The notes under the pieces are model-generated. The model was not told the origin of the DNA. It searched no databases and worked only from the letters and a program-made list of their open reading frames with translations. From the NCBI GenBank assembly GCA_954871525.1, contig OX940871.1:17080532-17144531 (forward strand): a stretch of 64,000 nt of DNA, written 5' to 3'. The stretch is from Parietaria judaica (Eukaryota; Streptophyta; Magnoliopsida; Rosales; Urticaceae). Shown here piece after piece: positions 22,904 to 33,791 of the stretch. How positions within the stretch are numbered: position 1 is the stretch's first letter; each line of letters opens with the position of its first letter. The translations under genes were made by a program, and so were the position numbers.

Positions 22904-25308
22904 TTACACTTGAATATTCGCAAAGTAATTCGCCATTTCTTTGTCCACCATATCGTTTTTTTGTTGTCGTTGGTTGGCCATAATCCATCTCTCGAAAGCA
23001 TAAGGATCTCGACCATTCTTGCCGCCGTTGACTTGCGACGAGGCTCTAACAACCTTCCGGCCAATGAGAACACCGCCTCCGATGATACCGCTGAGACCGG
23101 GATTGTGAGAATATCCCGAGCTAACATGGATAAAACCGGATACTCTTATTGGTTCATGTGCCACCATTTAAGGATGTCAAGGCCTTCATCCGGACACGGT
23201 GTTGGAGGAAGGTTGCAGAACCGGGCATACTCGTCGCCGGATCTGCGACGACGACGTCGACCAGGAACACGAGAGCCTGAACTTGTGCTTTCTTGTGAAC
23301 CCGTTGAAGAAGACGCGACACCGCCGCCTTGCCCGAGGGACGTAAGGTTATAGAATAACCGGTGATTGTACATGTATGGTGAACCGGCCCCGCGTCAGCC
23401 CTATATTGATGTGTGCCTAACCCTCATCGGCTTAAAACCTATAATGCGCTTTTCCATACTCCATTGATCATTAATAAAATGAGCTACGACGGTAATATAA
23501 TCATCATTAGCATGGCCTTTCCAACAATCCAACGTTAAAGAAAATTTGTAAGAAGATCGTTGGAACATTTCTTGTAAATCGGCCCTTTGCTTTTCATAAA
23601 ATTTTAGAATCGTTTCGTGGGTTATATAATACGTGATTTCTCTATAGTTTATCGGCGCCAACTTCATTATCATTTTATTAAAACCTTCGCCCTCGGGCGC
23701 CGATATAGGCAAACCATCGCGTATAACCCACTCACCCATAGCTTCCCTATATATTTCATCGGATAGACGACTTACCTCTTGCTCCCGTTGTAACCTTTCG
23801 CACCGATCGGCGTGCTTTTGTAGGCGGGAGTTGCCGTTGTTCTTCGGATGGGCCTTGAATTCTTTTCCGCAATGGATGCAAATTCCGTACCTATCTTCCA
23901 AACCGGTGGAGTGGTTGTATCTATACTCGGCCCGGAAATCGTTCTGCCACACCAAACCCGTTAATTTGTTTCGCTTCCTCGGCGGCGGATGCGGGGGCAG
24001 ACCGCTAGCTCCCAGAACCTCCTCCTCCTCGGCGACGTCGGTGTCATCGCCTTGATTCGGGTCATCCGCATCGTCGTCCTCATCATCGTCGAGGTCGACG
24101 TCGTTGGAATGGTTCCTCGACCTATTTTCCTAAAAAGTAATGGAATATTAACATTAATTTCACAATATTAATTTAACATGAAAAAATTAATATTAATCGT
24201 ATGAATTTAATTAAATTTCATATAGCTAATTAAAAAAGTTAACAAAATTAAAAATGGTATTTTTTACGTGTGAAAATAATTATCAAGCTCTTTTAGACGG
24301 AACTCCCCGAGGTTCCAAGGCCAGATCGACTGGAAAGGATGCTATGATCTCACTTTAGGCCCAAGCTTTTCTAGACAGAACTCCCCGAGGTTCCCAGGCT
24401 AGCTTGGAGGAGATTGCAAAGCAAACCTTATTTAAAAACCAATCTTTCTAAGACACCATAATCTAATAAGAACTTTATAATTATTACCACACATAGAAAA
24501 TGCCTTTTTAATTTTTTTAACTTATTTAAGAAACCATTTAAAGTTTAATTAAACTAATATGATTAAATGATTAATTGATTATTAAATCTCAAGAAATTCG
24601 TTTCTGATGTGAAAGATCAGTCGGAACCGCAACCACAGAGCATATTAAGACTTTCAAGAGACGTGTGATTAATTAATTAACTAACTAATTTAACTAATAT
24701 GATTAAATAATTTAAATAATTATTAAATAATTAAACAAATTAGGCAAATATGATTAAATGATTATTAACTAACAAACAATCTCAAGAAAATCGTTTCTGA
24801 TGTGGAAGATCAGTCGAAACCGCAACCATAGAGCATACTAAGATTTTCAAGAATTAATATTTATCACAAAAATTAACATTTTTATTTATTATCTAACAAA
24901 TTAATATCACAAAATAAACTCGATTTTTACCTCGCTTTCGTGGGCTTGATTCGCTGGTTATTGGTATTGTGATTGATATTGTTGTTATTGCTCGTTGCTA
25001 AGGCTGTGCCATTCCGGAAGATTTGTACCTTGATAATTGAGTAAGTTAGTATAAAGACCGCCGTGACCTTGAGAAAATAACAATTGTTGGTTCGGCCCGA
25101 CGCCACGGGCAACATATTGAGGATGTGCCGGTAACGGTTGGCTAGAAGAACCGGGAAGTGGAACATTGTGTTGATTCATAACACCGACATTATAATTATG
25201 TTGACCAAAAACCGTCCCGCTATTAATCGACCTCGGCGACGGAATAGTAGCCCGTCCTTTTCCTCGGACATCGGGACGTCCTCGAGAACGGTTGTTGGCA
25301 CTCGACAT
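22904..25308 (-). pseudogene. hAT transposase gene 1, deleted and frameshifted
   Basis: Exon 1 begins at an ATG at 25308 (M-S-S-A-N-N-R-S-R-G) and runs to a GT donor after 24931, but contains two CAA-to-TAA-type stops near its end. The intron (24131-24930) ends TTTTTAG at 24131, and exon 2 starts at 24130 with an acidic stretch. Next comes a BED-type zinc finger (C-I-H-C ... L-Q-K-H-x3-C), the block around T-L-D-C-W-K-G-H with the first catalytic Asp, and then, after R-V-R-H-T at 23410, an abrupt jump to the C-terminal region at about 23373. Compared with the second element about 0.9 kb is missing. The dimerisation domain (S-S-E-A-x-F-S-L-A-G-R) follows, with a frameshift just after it (about 22985). 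Non-functional. Confidence 0.85.
24131..24930 (-). other. Intron of hAT transposase gene 1, with internal repeats
   Basis: The AT-rich 0.8-kb intron has GT/AG ends on the minus strand. It contains two diverged copies of a roughly 75-base unit (24593-24665 and 24783-24855, with 'gaagatcagtcg' cores) and two copies of a roughly 40-base unit holding 'gaactccccgaggttcc' (about 24299 and 24379). The second hAT element has no counterpart to this intron. Confidence 0.6.
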
Positions 25309-26005
25309 ATTAACGATAAATTAAGCTAGATTAAAACTATATAACACTAATAATAACAACTAAAATAAATACCTAATACTAATAATAATAACAACTAACA
25401 ATAATAACAACTATATAAACTAAACTAATAACAACTAAAATACCTAAACAATGTATTAAACTAAAAATAGAGAGTATTTAAATAACTAAAAAGTAGCTAA
25501 ACTATAGACTAAAATCGCAAGTATGAGAGCTTGAGAGAGTTTGGGAGAGATTGAGATGAAGAGAAGATGTTGTGTGAAAAAAATGAGAGTGGGATGAGGT
25601 ATTTATAGGGAAAATGGTGAAGGAATTCGAGAAAGAGGGTGTAATAAAGCCCCAACGGTCATTTTTTGGGGACCCCGAGGCAATTTAGCCGTTGCTCCCA
25701 ACGGCTCCCTGCAGGCTGACGCGTGGCAGGTACTTTTGCCGCAGTCCCTCCAAACGCTGTCCCCTCTCCAACGGCTCTCTGATCTGAGTCGTTGATCGAT
25801 TTGATCCAACAGCTCAGATCTAAAGCCGTTATTTTTTTTTTAATTTTAAAAACCCGGAACCGGATCTATTCGGTTCCGACTTTATCCGGATCCGGATAGT
25901 TCCGGGTCTGGGTTTTTTCGGACCCGGATAGTTCCGGGTCCGTTTTTTTTTTAAATGTGGATCCGGGTTTTAAACCGGATCCACATTTCTGGGACTATTT
26001 TCGAC

Positions 26006-27229
26006 ACGTTATCTACTTAATGTAAACATAATGTATATATATAGTGCAACAGTATATAATCATACCAATTTTAGAAAATTAATGTTCGCGTATAATTAAT
26101 ATACTATAATTTATTGGTACGTGATAGTACAATATAGTCGTATCGTAATTATTACTTTTAGTTATCGTAAATCCTTGATTTTTTTTTAATTATCGACAAG
26201 TCAAAGCTATTTTATAAAGTTTGTTAAGGATTCTTGGTTTTTATTCAATTTATTCATGTTATGTTCGACAATCATTAAACCAACAATAACCTATAAGATG
26301 ATAACGATTATGAGAGGATTTTTATTTATTTATTGATGGCTTCACATTAGCATAAATTGATGAGAAATCGACTTCAAAACGGTTTGATATATATTGATTT
26401 TGTTTTTTGTTTAGATACTTAGCAATAATGTATCTTAAAATTTTAGAAAGTAACATATCGTTCTTTATATATATATAAAAAAAAAAAACAAAGAAAAATA
26501 TCAACTTGTATTCAACATATGACTTATTGGAGAGTTTTAATTTTATTTTATTTTTCTTCTCTATTAAATACAAAAATTATTAATATACTAAATTATTAAG
26601 AACTATTAAGAAGTCTAGTTCTCAAAGAAAAGTTAATAATATTGAAAAAAACAAAAAAAAAAAATGAAAAAAATGGATTATTTAATTTAAGTCGTATCCA
26701 CAACTTCTAAACATTTTTCGTTTGTTTTAAACATTTAAGCCGGGACATGTTATTTTCTAAAAAAAACTTAAAAGACATTTTTCAAAAATATTGAAATTCA
26801 AGGAGTAAAATATACCAAATTAGCAAAGCTCAAGCAATCCCTAGTTAGAAGTTCTAAATCTAACAAAATAATTACAAACTAAGTCATCAAAACAATTTTT
26901 CATCAATATATATTCATAAGAATGAAAAAAAAAACAACTCAAAATCACAAAAGTACTAATCTTTACCCATTGAAGAATATAACTCATATGTGAACAACTA
27001 ACTCTTTAGTTTTGAACTCATCTAAATCTTCTAAGAATCGTAAAAATGAGTAAATATCAAAGAAAAAAAATGCATGATTCATACATATCTATGATTATAA
27101 CTCCTAAATTTACCAAAAAGTTCGCACAAATTTGAAAAAATTTGGAGAAAAACGCTTAAATCAAAACTTTGCAAACTTTTGCCAAATATTTTTTTAATTG
27201 CACCGAAAAGTCCCTCAATTTTACACTGC
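26006..27229. other. AT-rich intergenic DNA, no gene seen
   Basis: Nothing recognisable as a gene or RNA. Sequence from about 26800 may already belong to the transposon whose end is at 27384, but no left end was found. Confidence 0.5.
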
Positions 27230-27384
27230 AAAAAACGATAATCCATTGGAAATGGATTTATCGATTATCTCGATTATCGGCGATAAGTTACCAAAACGAC
27301 AACTAGTGTAGTGGATTATTTATCGGTAAACATCGGTAAGACCGATAATCGTCGATTATCCACGATTATCCACGATAAGTCGAA
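27230..27384. mobile_element. Orphan hAT-like end, CGATAA-rich
   Basis: A dense cluster of CGATAA/TTATCG words (at least eight in 150 bases) ends with 'cgaaccttg' at 27384. Its reverse complement CAAGGTTCG matches the ends of the 1.2-kb element at 32576-33783 (CAAGGATTTGAA and CATGGTTTCGAT), which has the same CGATAA clusters inside. The other end and the 8-bp duplication were not found, so it is a truncated or heavily decayed copy. Confidence 0.5.
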
Positions 27385-27479
27385 CCTTGGTTAGAACATA
27401 GAAGTTAGAATAACATAAACTGATTTTTCTTATAACTTTTTTTAAATTATTTATCATTTAAATTTTTATCTTTTGCTAC

Positions 27480-28430
27480 GTAATTTTGACTTTGGACTAG
27501 TGGTTTCTTTGGTCATCCGTCATTATCACGAGACAAGTAAATCTATTAGAAATCTTTCTAATTATTACACGATTTTGCTTTTCTTTATATGTCCGTTTGA
27601 ACAAAAACAAAATGAAATTATGTAAATAATAATCGATCGATATCACAACCAAGCTCGTGACACACGAGGAAAGTGTTACTTAGCTTGTATTAGCAACAAA
27701 ACAATAATAAGCAAAACATCAATAAGAAGATTGTTAATTAGTACACTGCTTGTCAATGTGTCTGAAATTAATGTAGTGTTGTATATGCACTTGCTATAAC
27801 AACAGATACATTTCGCCGAGTCTTTAAAAGCACCCGTACGCTTATAAGAATCGTCGAGTTTTATGTTGAGCTCAACGTAGAGAATTAGAAGATACATGTT
27901 TGACTTGGTGAGAGTTATTATGAAAATATTTGATTGCTTAATTTAATATATTCATTCTTAAGGTGTTGCGATCTCGAAATTATTGAGACGATTACTTGTC
28001 ATTTTTTAGAATCATGTCCTTTAAATGAAATGTAATAAAAAAATACTCATAATATAAGAAAGTTTTCTTTTATCGTAACTATAAATTAGCGATTAGCTAG
28101 CCGTAATTAAAAGATATAAAATCGTGCTTTCGAAGAAAAACCATGATTCATCTATACTTTCTTTTCATTATCACTTATTATTTATTTTTTCTTCTTTGCA
28201 TAATAACGTGATTTGGACTAATATTTTCTTTAGTCATCTTTCATTATCCTGACTCATGAGACATATAAATATACAGAAACCTTTTGTTATTACATCACTT
28301 TGTTTTTCTTTATTTGTCTGTTTCAGTACAAGCAAATATGAAATAATATAATTATAATCGACATCATAGTCACAGCAAAGCTCGTGATACATGAGGAAAG
28401 TGTTAAGACTGTTAGTTAGCTAAAATTAAT
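27480..28430. repeat. Diverged direct duplication of about 220 bp
   Basis: 27486-27690 and 28200-28425 share an ordered series of blocks, for example 'tttctttggtcatc' / 'tttctttagtcatc', 'cacgattttgcttttcttta' / 'atcactttgtttttcttta' and 'agctcgtgacacacgagg' / 'agctcgtgatacatgagg'. Roughly 710 bases separate matching points. No coding frame runs through either copy. The origin could be a tandem duplication or two copies of a dispersed element. Confidence 0.65.
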
Positions 28431-30105
28431 AATAAACAAAGAAGAAGGGGAATTATCATTTTGAACAAAAAACCGTTTTATACAAACAAAACAATAACGG
28501 TACATAGTAATTTTGTCGGGTATTTGAGAATTGTGCGGAAAAGGTCTGAAATTTAAGAAAGATTAAAATCAAAGTATTAGTGAATTAGCTCAATAAGTGA
28601 GAGTGTACAGCTCTGAAGAATATTGATCTCAACAAAAACGAAACTATGTAAAAACAAAAACAAAATTATGCATGTGTTGCACTTGAAAACAACTTTTAAT
28701 GCAGCAGACAAATGCATCCAAAAATTCTGAAAACGTATTACAATACTTTCGCTCTACCCGGGCTTAGATTCGCCATCTACCTGTGTTCAGTCCCTTCTCC
28801 AACATTTATATATTTTTTTTTATTTTTTTTACAATATGATTGTATTTATCATATTATTCTTCTTGTTTTTTAATTTGTCTTTTTTTGCGTGTTTTTTTTT
28901 TCTTTCATTATGCTTCACTTGAACTTCAAATATCTAGTACTGTAGTCTCATCGTAGCATTTTTCTTCGGTTCGAATAAAAGACTAGTTGTACTGTGCTAT
29001 GATTTACAGTGTAGAGCTCTAAGATATTGACATAGAAGAGACCATAACTAATAAATATATTAAAAAATTTAGTACTTCTTGTTGTGCTTAATTAATTACA
29101 TACACATCCTCTGCATGGTTTTCATGGTTTTTATTTTTGTTTCTTTAATTTAAATAAAACACGTATACTAGTTGTTTGTGTATCCTAGTATATAGGATGA
29201 ATTAGTTTCTTGGATTTGACTTAGTGGATAACGATCATCTGTGATCGTGGCTAGAAAATAGGCACGTTTTTATTTGCTCTGTTATTTTGTAATTCAATTT
29301 ATATGAATGGAAAAATCAAGAAAAGCTGCAAGCAGACGCAGCACCAAAAACCATCGAGTATTTTTTCTCTCTAAAATTATTTTACACATACAGTGAGTGC
29401 GTGTGATTGAGTGAGCGATCTTATGAGCGTCTTTTAATTTCTGCAACTACACTTCTCTCTTTTATACACTTATTATTAATAATTTTACTTTTCTTAAAAA
29501 ACAATTACTTTTGTTTTTATTTTTGACAAATCATTTTCAGGTACAGCCCGCGCACACTTAAAATCCATCAATAACATAATACGATTCACAGAATATGCAA
29601 GATTCGAAACGCAAAACTCTACAAAATTGTTAGTACCATTTTCTTTTGCTTGAGCTCTAAATTCGTTAATATCATCATTTTAAACATGGTTAATATTTAA
29701 TCGACTAAATTAACATATTTATAGTCGCAAGTCTAAATTATGTCAGTTTAATCCCAAGATTATTCTGAACTACGACCCTCGGGGCCATGCTTGATCATTT
29801 TACGGCTCGAAACGAGGAGTATTTTTAGAACCCCTACCACAATTGCAAAATTAAATTTCAGTGCAAAAGTATAAAAGATATTTGAGGCAAAAGTCTACTT
29901 GAATCTATATAATCGAGTTTTTCGACTATATCTTTTCATATACAACGTAGCTAAACCACTCACATATTGATTTTATTGTAGGCGTGGACCTACTCCACCT
30001 GCGTTCAGGCACAACCATGGTGACCCGATAAATAAATTTATAGTCAAATAGTAAGTGAAATTCTAGATTTCCCGACGAATTGGTAATTATACCCTTTAAA
30101 GCAAT
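28431..30105. other. AT-rich intergenic DNA, no gene seen
   Basis: No gene, RNA gene or paired transposon ends were recognised. A short patch at 29760-30010 is less AT-biased but has no open frame of note. Confidence 0.5.
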
Positions 30106-30408
30106 TCACAATAATATTTCATGGGTCCAGGTGAACGACTCCAGACGCCAAGATCCTCCAGGCTCGCTCAGGCGCGAGAGCTCGTCGGTGACTCTCTGCA
30201 TGCTCGCCTGGTCTGGAGGTTGAGGCTCGACGACGATCTTCGGCTCAGCAGGAGTGGGCCTCTCCTTCTTCTCTCCAGAGGTACAAGGCCTCATCTTCTC
30301 TCTGAAGAAGGCTGTTCGATCTCGCAGGAGGCGGTTGACGGAGGAGCGGGTGCGCGCGGCCACCGGAGCGCCGTCAGGGAACGCCGGAGGCTGCAAACCG
30401 TAGCCGAT
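30106..30408 (-). pseudogene. Gene-like ORF of unknown function lacking an ATG start
   Basis: A GC-rich minus-strand frame of about 100 residues (G-Y-G-L-Q-P-P-A-F-P-D-G ... to stop at 30106). It is Arg/Pro-rich in the first half and contains S-V-N-R-L-L-R-D-R, E-K-M-R-P-C and R-V-T-D-E-L-S-R-L. I do not recognise the family. Where a start is expected after a CT-rich leader, the strand reads AACC-ATC-GGC, one base from a good plant start context (AACC-ATG-GGC). The next in-frame ATG is inside the frame (M-R-P-C). It is preceded by a leader-like ATTAGGGTTTC and by a Site II-rich promoter. Either the start codon has been lost (recent pseudogene, or a sequencing error), or translation starts at a non-ATG or internal codon. 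Confidence 0.45.
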
Positions 30409-30573
30409 GGTTAAAGAGAGAGAGAGAGAAGTGCGACTGTAAAAGGAAGATTCGTGAAACCCTAATCTCAATAAAGCTCGAAGGTTTTGTTTCCGTGTCG
30501 TTATTCGTTTGAACTACGTGTCGTGTGTTACCTCGTTTAAACGACACTCCTGTCGTTCAAGCGAAATCTGTCG

Positions 30574-30630
30574 CTTGGGCCTGGTGTTTTGGGCCCAAGA
30601 ATTGGGTCTTGAGCTGGGTTAAAACCCAAC
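30574..30630 (-). promoter_or_regulatory. Site II (TGGGCC) cluster upstream of the 30.1-30.4 kb ORF
   Basis: TTGGGCC occurs at 30575 and TTGGGCCCAA at 30590-30599, with 'aattgggtc' and 'gggttaaaaccca' just beyond. TGGGCC/T Site II elements are common in promoters of plant ribosomal, mitochondrial and other housekeeping genes (established knowledge). They lie roughly 180 bases upstream of the presumed start on the minus strand. Palindromic, so direction is inferred from the neighbouring ORF. Confidence 0.5.
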
Positions 30631-31550
30631 ACTATTGGAGAAGGGAGATTTGTTATCGTCTTAATTTGCACAAGCTGAATAGAATTATTTTAACAAGACA
30701 AACGAAATGAAATTGTTTTCAGTCTTTATCAATAAAATCATATCCAATATACAAAAGTCAATATCTAAAAAATATTTACTCTATTTGAAGCATAACATCG
30801 TGTATATATAATATATAATAATCGCATGTGTTTGGTATGACAACTAAATAAATTCATAATTATAATGTTATCGAGTAATTACGTGAACCATCTCATACAA
30901 CACTCCTCGTTATTACACGTAAATGCCTAAGACATAACAACTAATATATATAACACGCATACGAACATCGTTTTAGTGATCAATAAGATAATAGTCTAAA
31001 TTTCAAGATTCAACCGAGTATTAAAATTTCGACTAAAAGACTCAAGAAAGATAAGAGTTGAATCCAAGTGCGAAAAGGAAGAGAAGAGACGGGTTTTTGA
31101 AGTCAAAGATAAGTGAAATGTGCTCCTCAAAACTTCTATGTATACCCAAAACTTTGGAATGGAAAAAGATATTTTTCATTTAATGACAATATTACTTCCT
31201 TACACATAATGGGACCCTTCCATTTATGTTTTCTTCCATTTCTGGCTTTTTATTTTTTAAAAAACTCATGAAATGCTCAAAAATCACTTAATGTTTAAGG
31301 GAATTGTCCATAGTTTCAAACAATTCATTTATATCCATTTTAAAAATATAGTGGACCATATTAACCCTGATTTAAATTATATTTATTTTATTTTCGTATT
31401 TAATTATTTATTATATATATTTTGTTTTCGAAATTAAATTAATTATCCTTAAATTTTGGTTGAAAACTTCCCCTATTAATTAGGTTATCATTTAATTTTG
31501 TTACTTTGACCCAAAAATTAAATATTTCCCTCTCTCTCCTTCTCACGTAT

Positions 31551-31552
<2 letters not shown>
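30631..31552. other. AT-rich intergenic DNA, no gene seen
   Basis: No gene or paired repeat recognised between the Site II cluster and the CT microsatellite. Confidence 0.5.

Positions 31553-31591
<39 letters not shown>
31553..31591. repeat. (CT)n microsatellite
   Basis: Unbroken CT run of 39 bases, flanked by two copies of 'ccttctcacgt' (about 31538 and 31590). Confidence 0.95.
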
Positions 31592-31592
<1 letters not shown>

Positions 31593-31599
31593 TCTCACG

Positions 31600-31850
31600 T
31601 CGGATTGACCACCATCGCCGGATTCGGGCCGAAAGCACGGCAACTTCGGGCGTGGCTTTGGCGACCGTGGTCGCGGTTGCCGAGGAGGCGACCGTGGTCG
31701 CGGTTGCCGAGGAGGCGACCGTGGCCTCCGTCGCGGTCGCCCTCCATAACGCCCCCTTCCTCCGTCGCCCCCGTCGCGCATCTTTCCTCCATCTCTCTCC
31801 GTCGCGGTCGCTCTCCGTTGCGGCACGATCATCCTTTCCACTCGATCGTA
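31600..31850. repeat. CpG-rich island with 27-bp minisatellite
   Basis: A GC-rich patch in AT-rich DNA. Two exact copies of a 27-base unit beginning 'gcgaccgtggtcgcggttgc' (31661-31687 and 31688-31714) are followed by a degenerate third from 31715. Frames are open on both strands (for example a 9-residue repeat on plus), but no protein family was recognised and there is no clear start or splice structure. It could be a decayed exon, or a fragment captured by a transposon, similar in character to 5280-5560. Confidence 0.7.
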
Positions 31851-31851
31851 G

Positions 31852-32312
31852 CTGTAAATTTATTTACAGTTTTTTTTAAATATGTTTACACTTTTAAGGT
31901 AATATATTTGATTTTTGTAAATGATTTTACAATATTTTGAAGTGATAATTTCTCTTGAAGGGGCAATATTTTTGTAAATGTATTTACACGCTTTTTTAAA
32001 TGGTTTTACACTTTTTTGGAGTTATTGTACACGAATTTACATTTGTGGATATGTATATGAAATTTCAAAATCTTGTCAACAGATTTGTAAACAGATTTAC
32101 ATAAAATGAGGCAAAACGAAAACCAAGTTTCGTAAATAGATTTACACAAAATGAGGCAAAATGAAAACCAAGTTTTGTAAACAGATCTACATAAAATGAC
32201 GCAAACCGAAAACAAAGTTTTGTAAACAGATTTACATAAAATGAGGCATAACGAAAACCAAGTTTCGTAAACAGATTTACATAAAATTAAGCAAACAAAA
32301 ATCAAGTTCCAT
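31852..32312. repeat. Array of TGTAAA-N4-TTTACA palindromes, 45-bp period
   Basis: Eight imperfect palindromes of the form (T/C)GTAAA-N4-TTTACA were counted, beginning at 31853, 31916, 31973, 32086, 32131, 32176, 32221 and 32266. The last five are spaced exactly 45 bases apart, in tandem units containing 'aaaatgaggcaaaacgaaaa'. The 45-base unit is a multiple of three, so a 106-codon minus-strand frame with a 15-residue repeat runs through it. That frame has no good start and is probably incidental. Confidence 0.85.
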
Positions 32313-32575
32313 AAATAATAATTCAAAATAAATATAGATTAATAGGAAAATAAATTTTAGATTTTAGTCGTTACAAAAATATTAAACATGATTTGTTAGA
32401 GCTAATTGAAAATAATACAAATTAATAGGAGATTTGCTATTAATTTATTTAGTTTGTTACATTTAAGGAAAAAAATTATTTTTATTTTAATTAAAAAAAA
32501 CAAATTATAATTAAATGTGATTTAAAAATTAGAAGGGCAATTTAGTCTATATTTCAATTCGTTGGTGGTTATGAT

Positions 32576-33783
32576 CAAGGATTTGAATGCCGTTTTTGCT
32601 GATAAATCGTTTGCCGTTATCGACGGAGTAATCGTTTGTCGATGGATTTATCGATGGAAAACCTATAAAATTTATCATTTGCCGTTACTGAAACTTATCG
32701 AACTTATCGATGGATTAATCGTTTATCGATAGATTTATCGATGGAAAACTTATAAAATATTTTCATATATATTTTCATACATAAAATATATTTTATAACA
32801 TAAAATACTAAATGTATATTTTCCTTAATAATTGAAAAATGTCAAATTACAAAACAGATTATTTTCCCGCAATAAGGTTGCAATTCGGGAAAACGTTGAA
32901 TTAGAAATAATTATGTCAACCTCACATTTTATAAGTTATATACAATGTTATAAAATGATTTTACATAAAAAAAAATAGACTAACTAGCTTAACTTAACTG
33001 ATTTCCAAAAATATGTACTTTTGCCGCAATAAGGTCATAATTCAGAAAGACATCAATTACAAAAATAATTATGTCAAACTAACAGTTTCCTAATTATATA
33101 CAATGTTAGGAAATGAGATTACAGAAGAAAAAATTAAAATATATCTCAAATTGACTATATTTAGGATTATTGGTACTTTTGTCGCAATTAGAAATAATTT
33201 GCATAAACCCTTAAATTTAACCCAAATCTGAAAAAATTCAATAAAAATCACACAAACCATCTTGATTCATCTATATTCCATCATATACTTTAAAAAAAAT
33301 AATCAATTTCAACAACAACATTTGATTCAAAACGTAAAATGTACAATTAAACTATATGAAACTCAAAGTTTAACTTTCATTCAACCCAATAGCTTTCTAA
33401 GTAACTACTACAAATATAGAATAAAAATGTGAAAAATTGACATGATTCATACATATACAACATTTAAACATCAAAACACTAAAGATCTACTAAAAAAAAC
33501 CCTAAAAATACATTTAAATTTCGAAATTAAAAGAAGTTGGAACTTCTGCCGCAAAAAGAGAAAAATGTATACCAGGGTTGACTTATCGTTTTTGACCGAA
33601 AAGTAGCTTGCTTTTCGAGAAAATACACTTGATAAGTTTGAGAGATAAGTGACTTGCTTTTCGAATCGAAAAATCGCGATAAGTATAAAAAGATAACGAT
33701 TAGAGGAGATAAGTTACCGAGAAGTGGTTTTCAGCGATAAATCGCTCGATTATCGCTCGATTATCGCGAAAATCGAAACCATG
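32576..33783. mobile_element. Non-autonomous hAT-like element, 1.21 kb
   Basis: The ends are CAAGGATTTGAA (32576) and, reversed, CATGGTTTCGAT (33783), matching at about two thirds of positions. They are flanked by an exact 8-bp duplication GTTATGAT (32568-32575 and 33784-33791). Both subterminal regions are full of CGATAA/TTATCG words (32585-32750 and 33590-33775), the AT-rich centre has no transposase frame, and an orphan end of the same family lies at 27384. Confidence 0.85.
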
Positions 33784-33791
33784 GTTATGAT

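Larger units (their letters stand above)
22422..25997 (-). mobile_element. hAT DNA transposon 1 (3.58 kb, internally deleted)
   Basis: The ends are TAATCCCC... and ...GGGACTA, flanked by an exact 8-bp target duplication TTTTCGAC (22414-22421 and 25998-26005), the hallmark of hAT insertions. Both subterminal regions are packed with CCGGAT/ATCCGG inverted words (22482-22545 and 25849-25980) able to fold, the likely transposase-binding zone. The transposase gene inside runs on the minus strand and lacks its central third. Same family layout as the element at 45207-48710. Confidence 0.93.

Noticed and set aside
32006..32326. 106-codon minus-strand frame with a 15-residue repeat
   Set aside because: The frame stays open because the tandem unit is 45 bases; no good start context, and the unit is better explained as a palindrome array.
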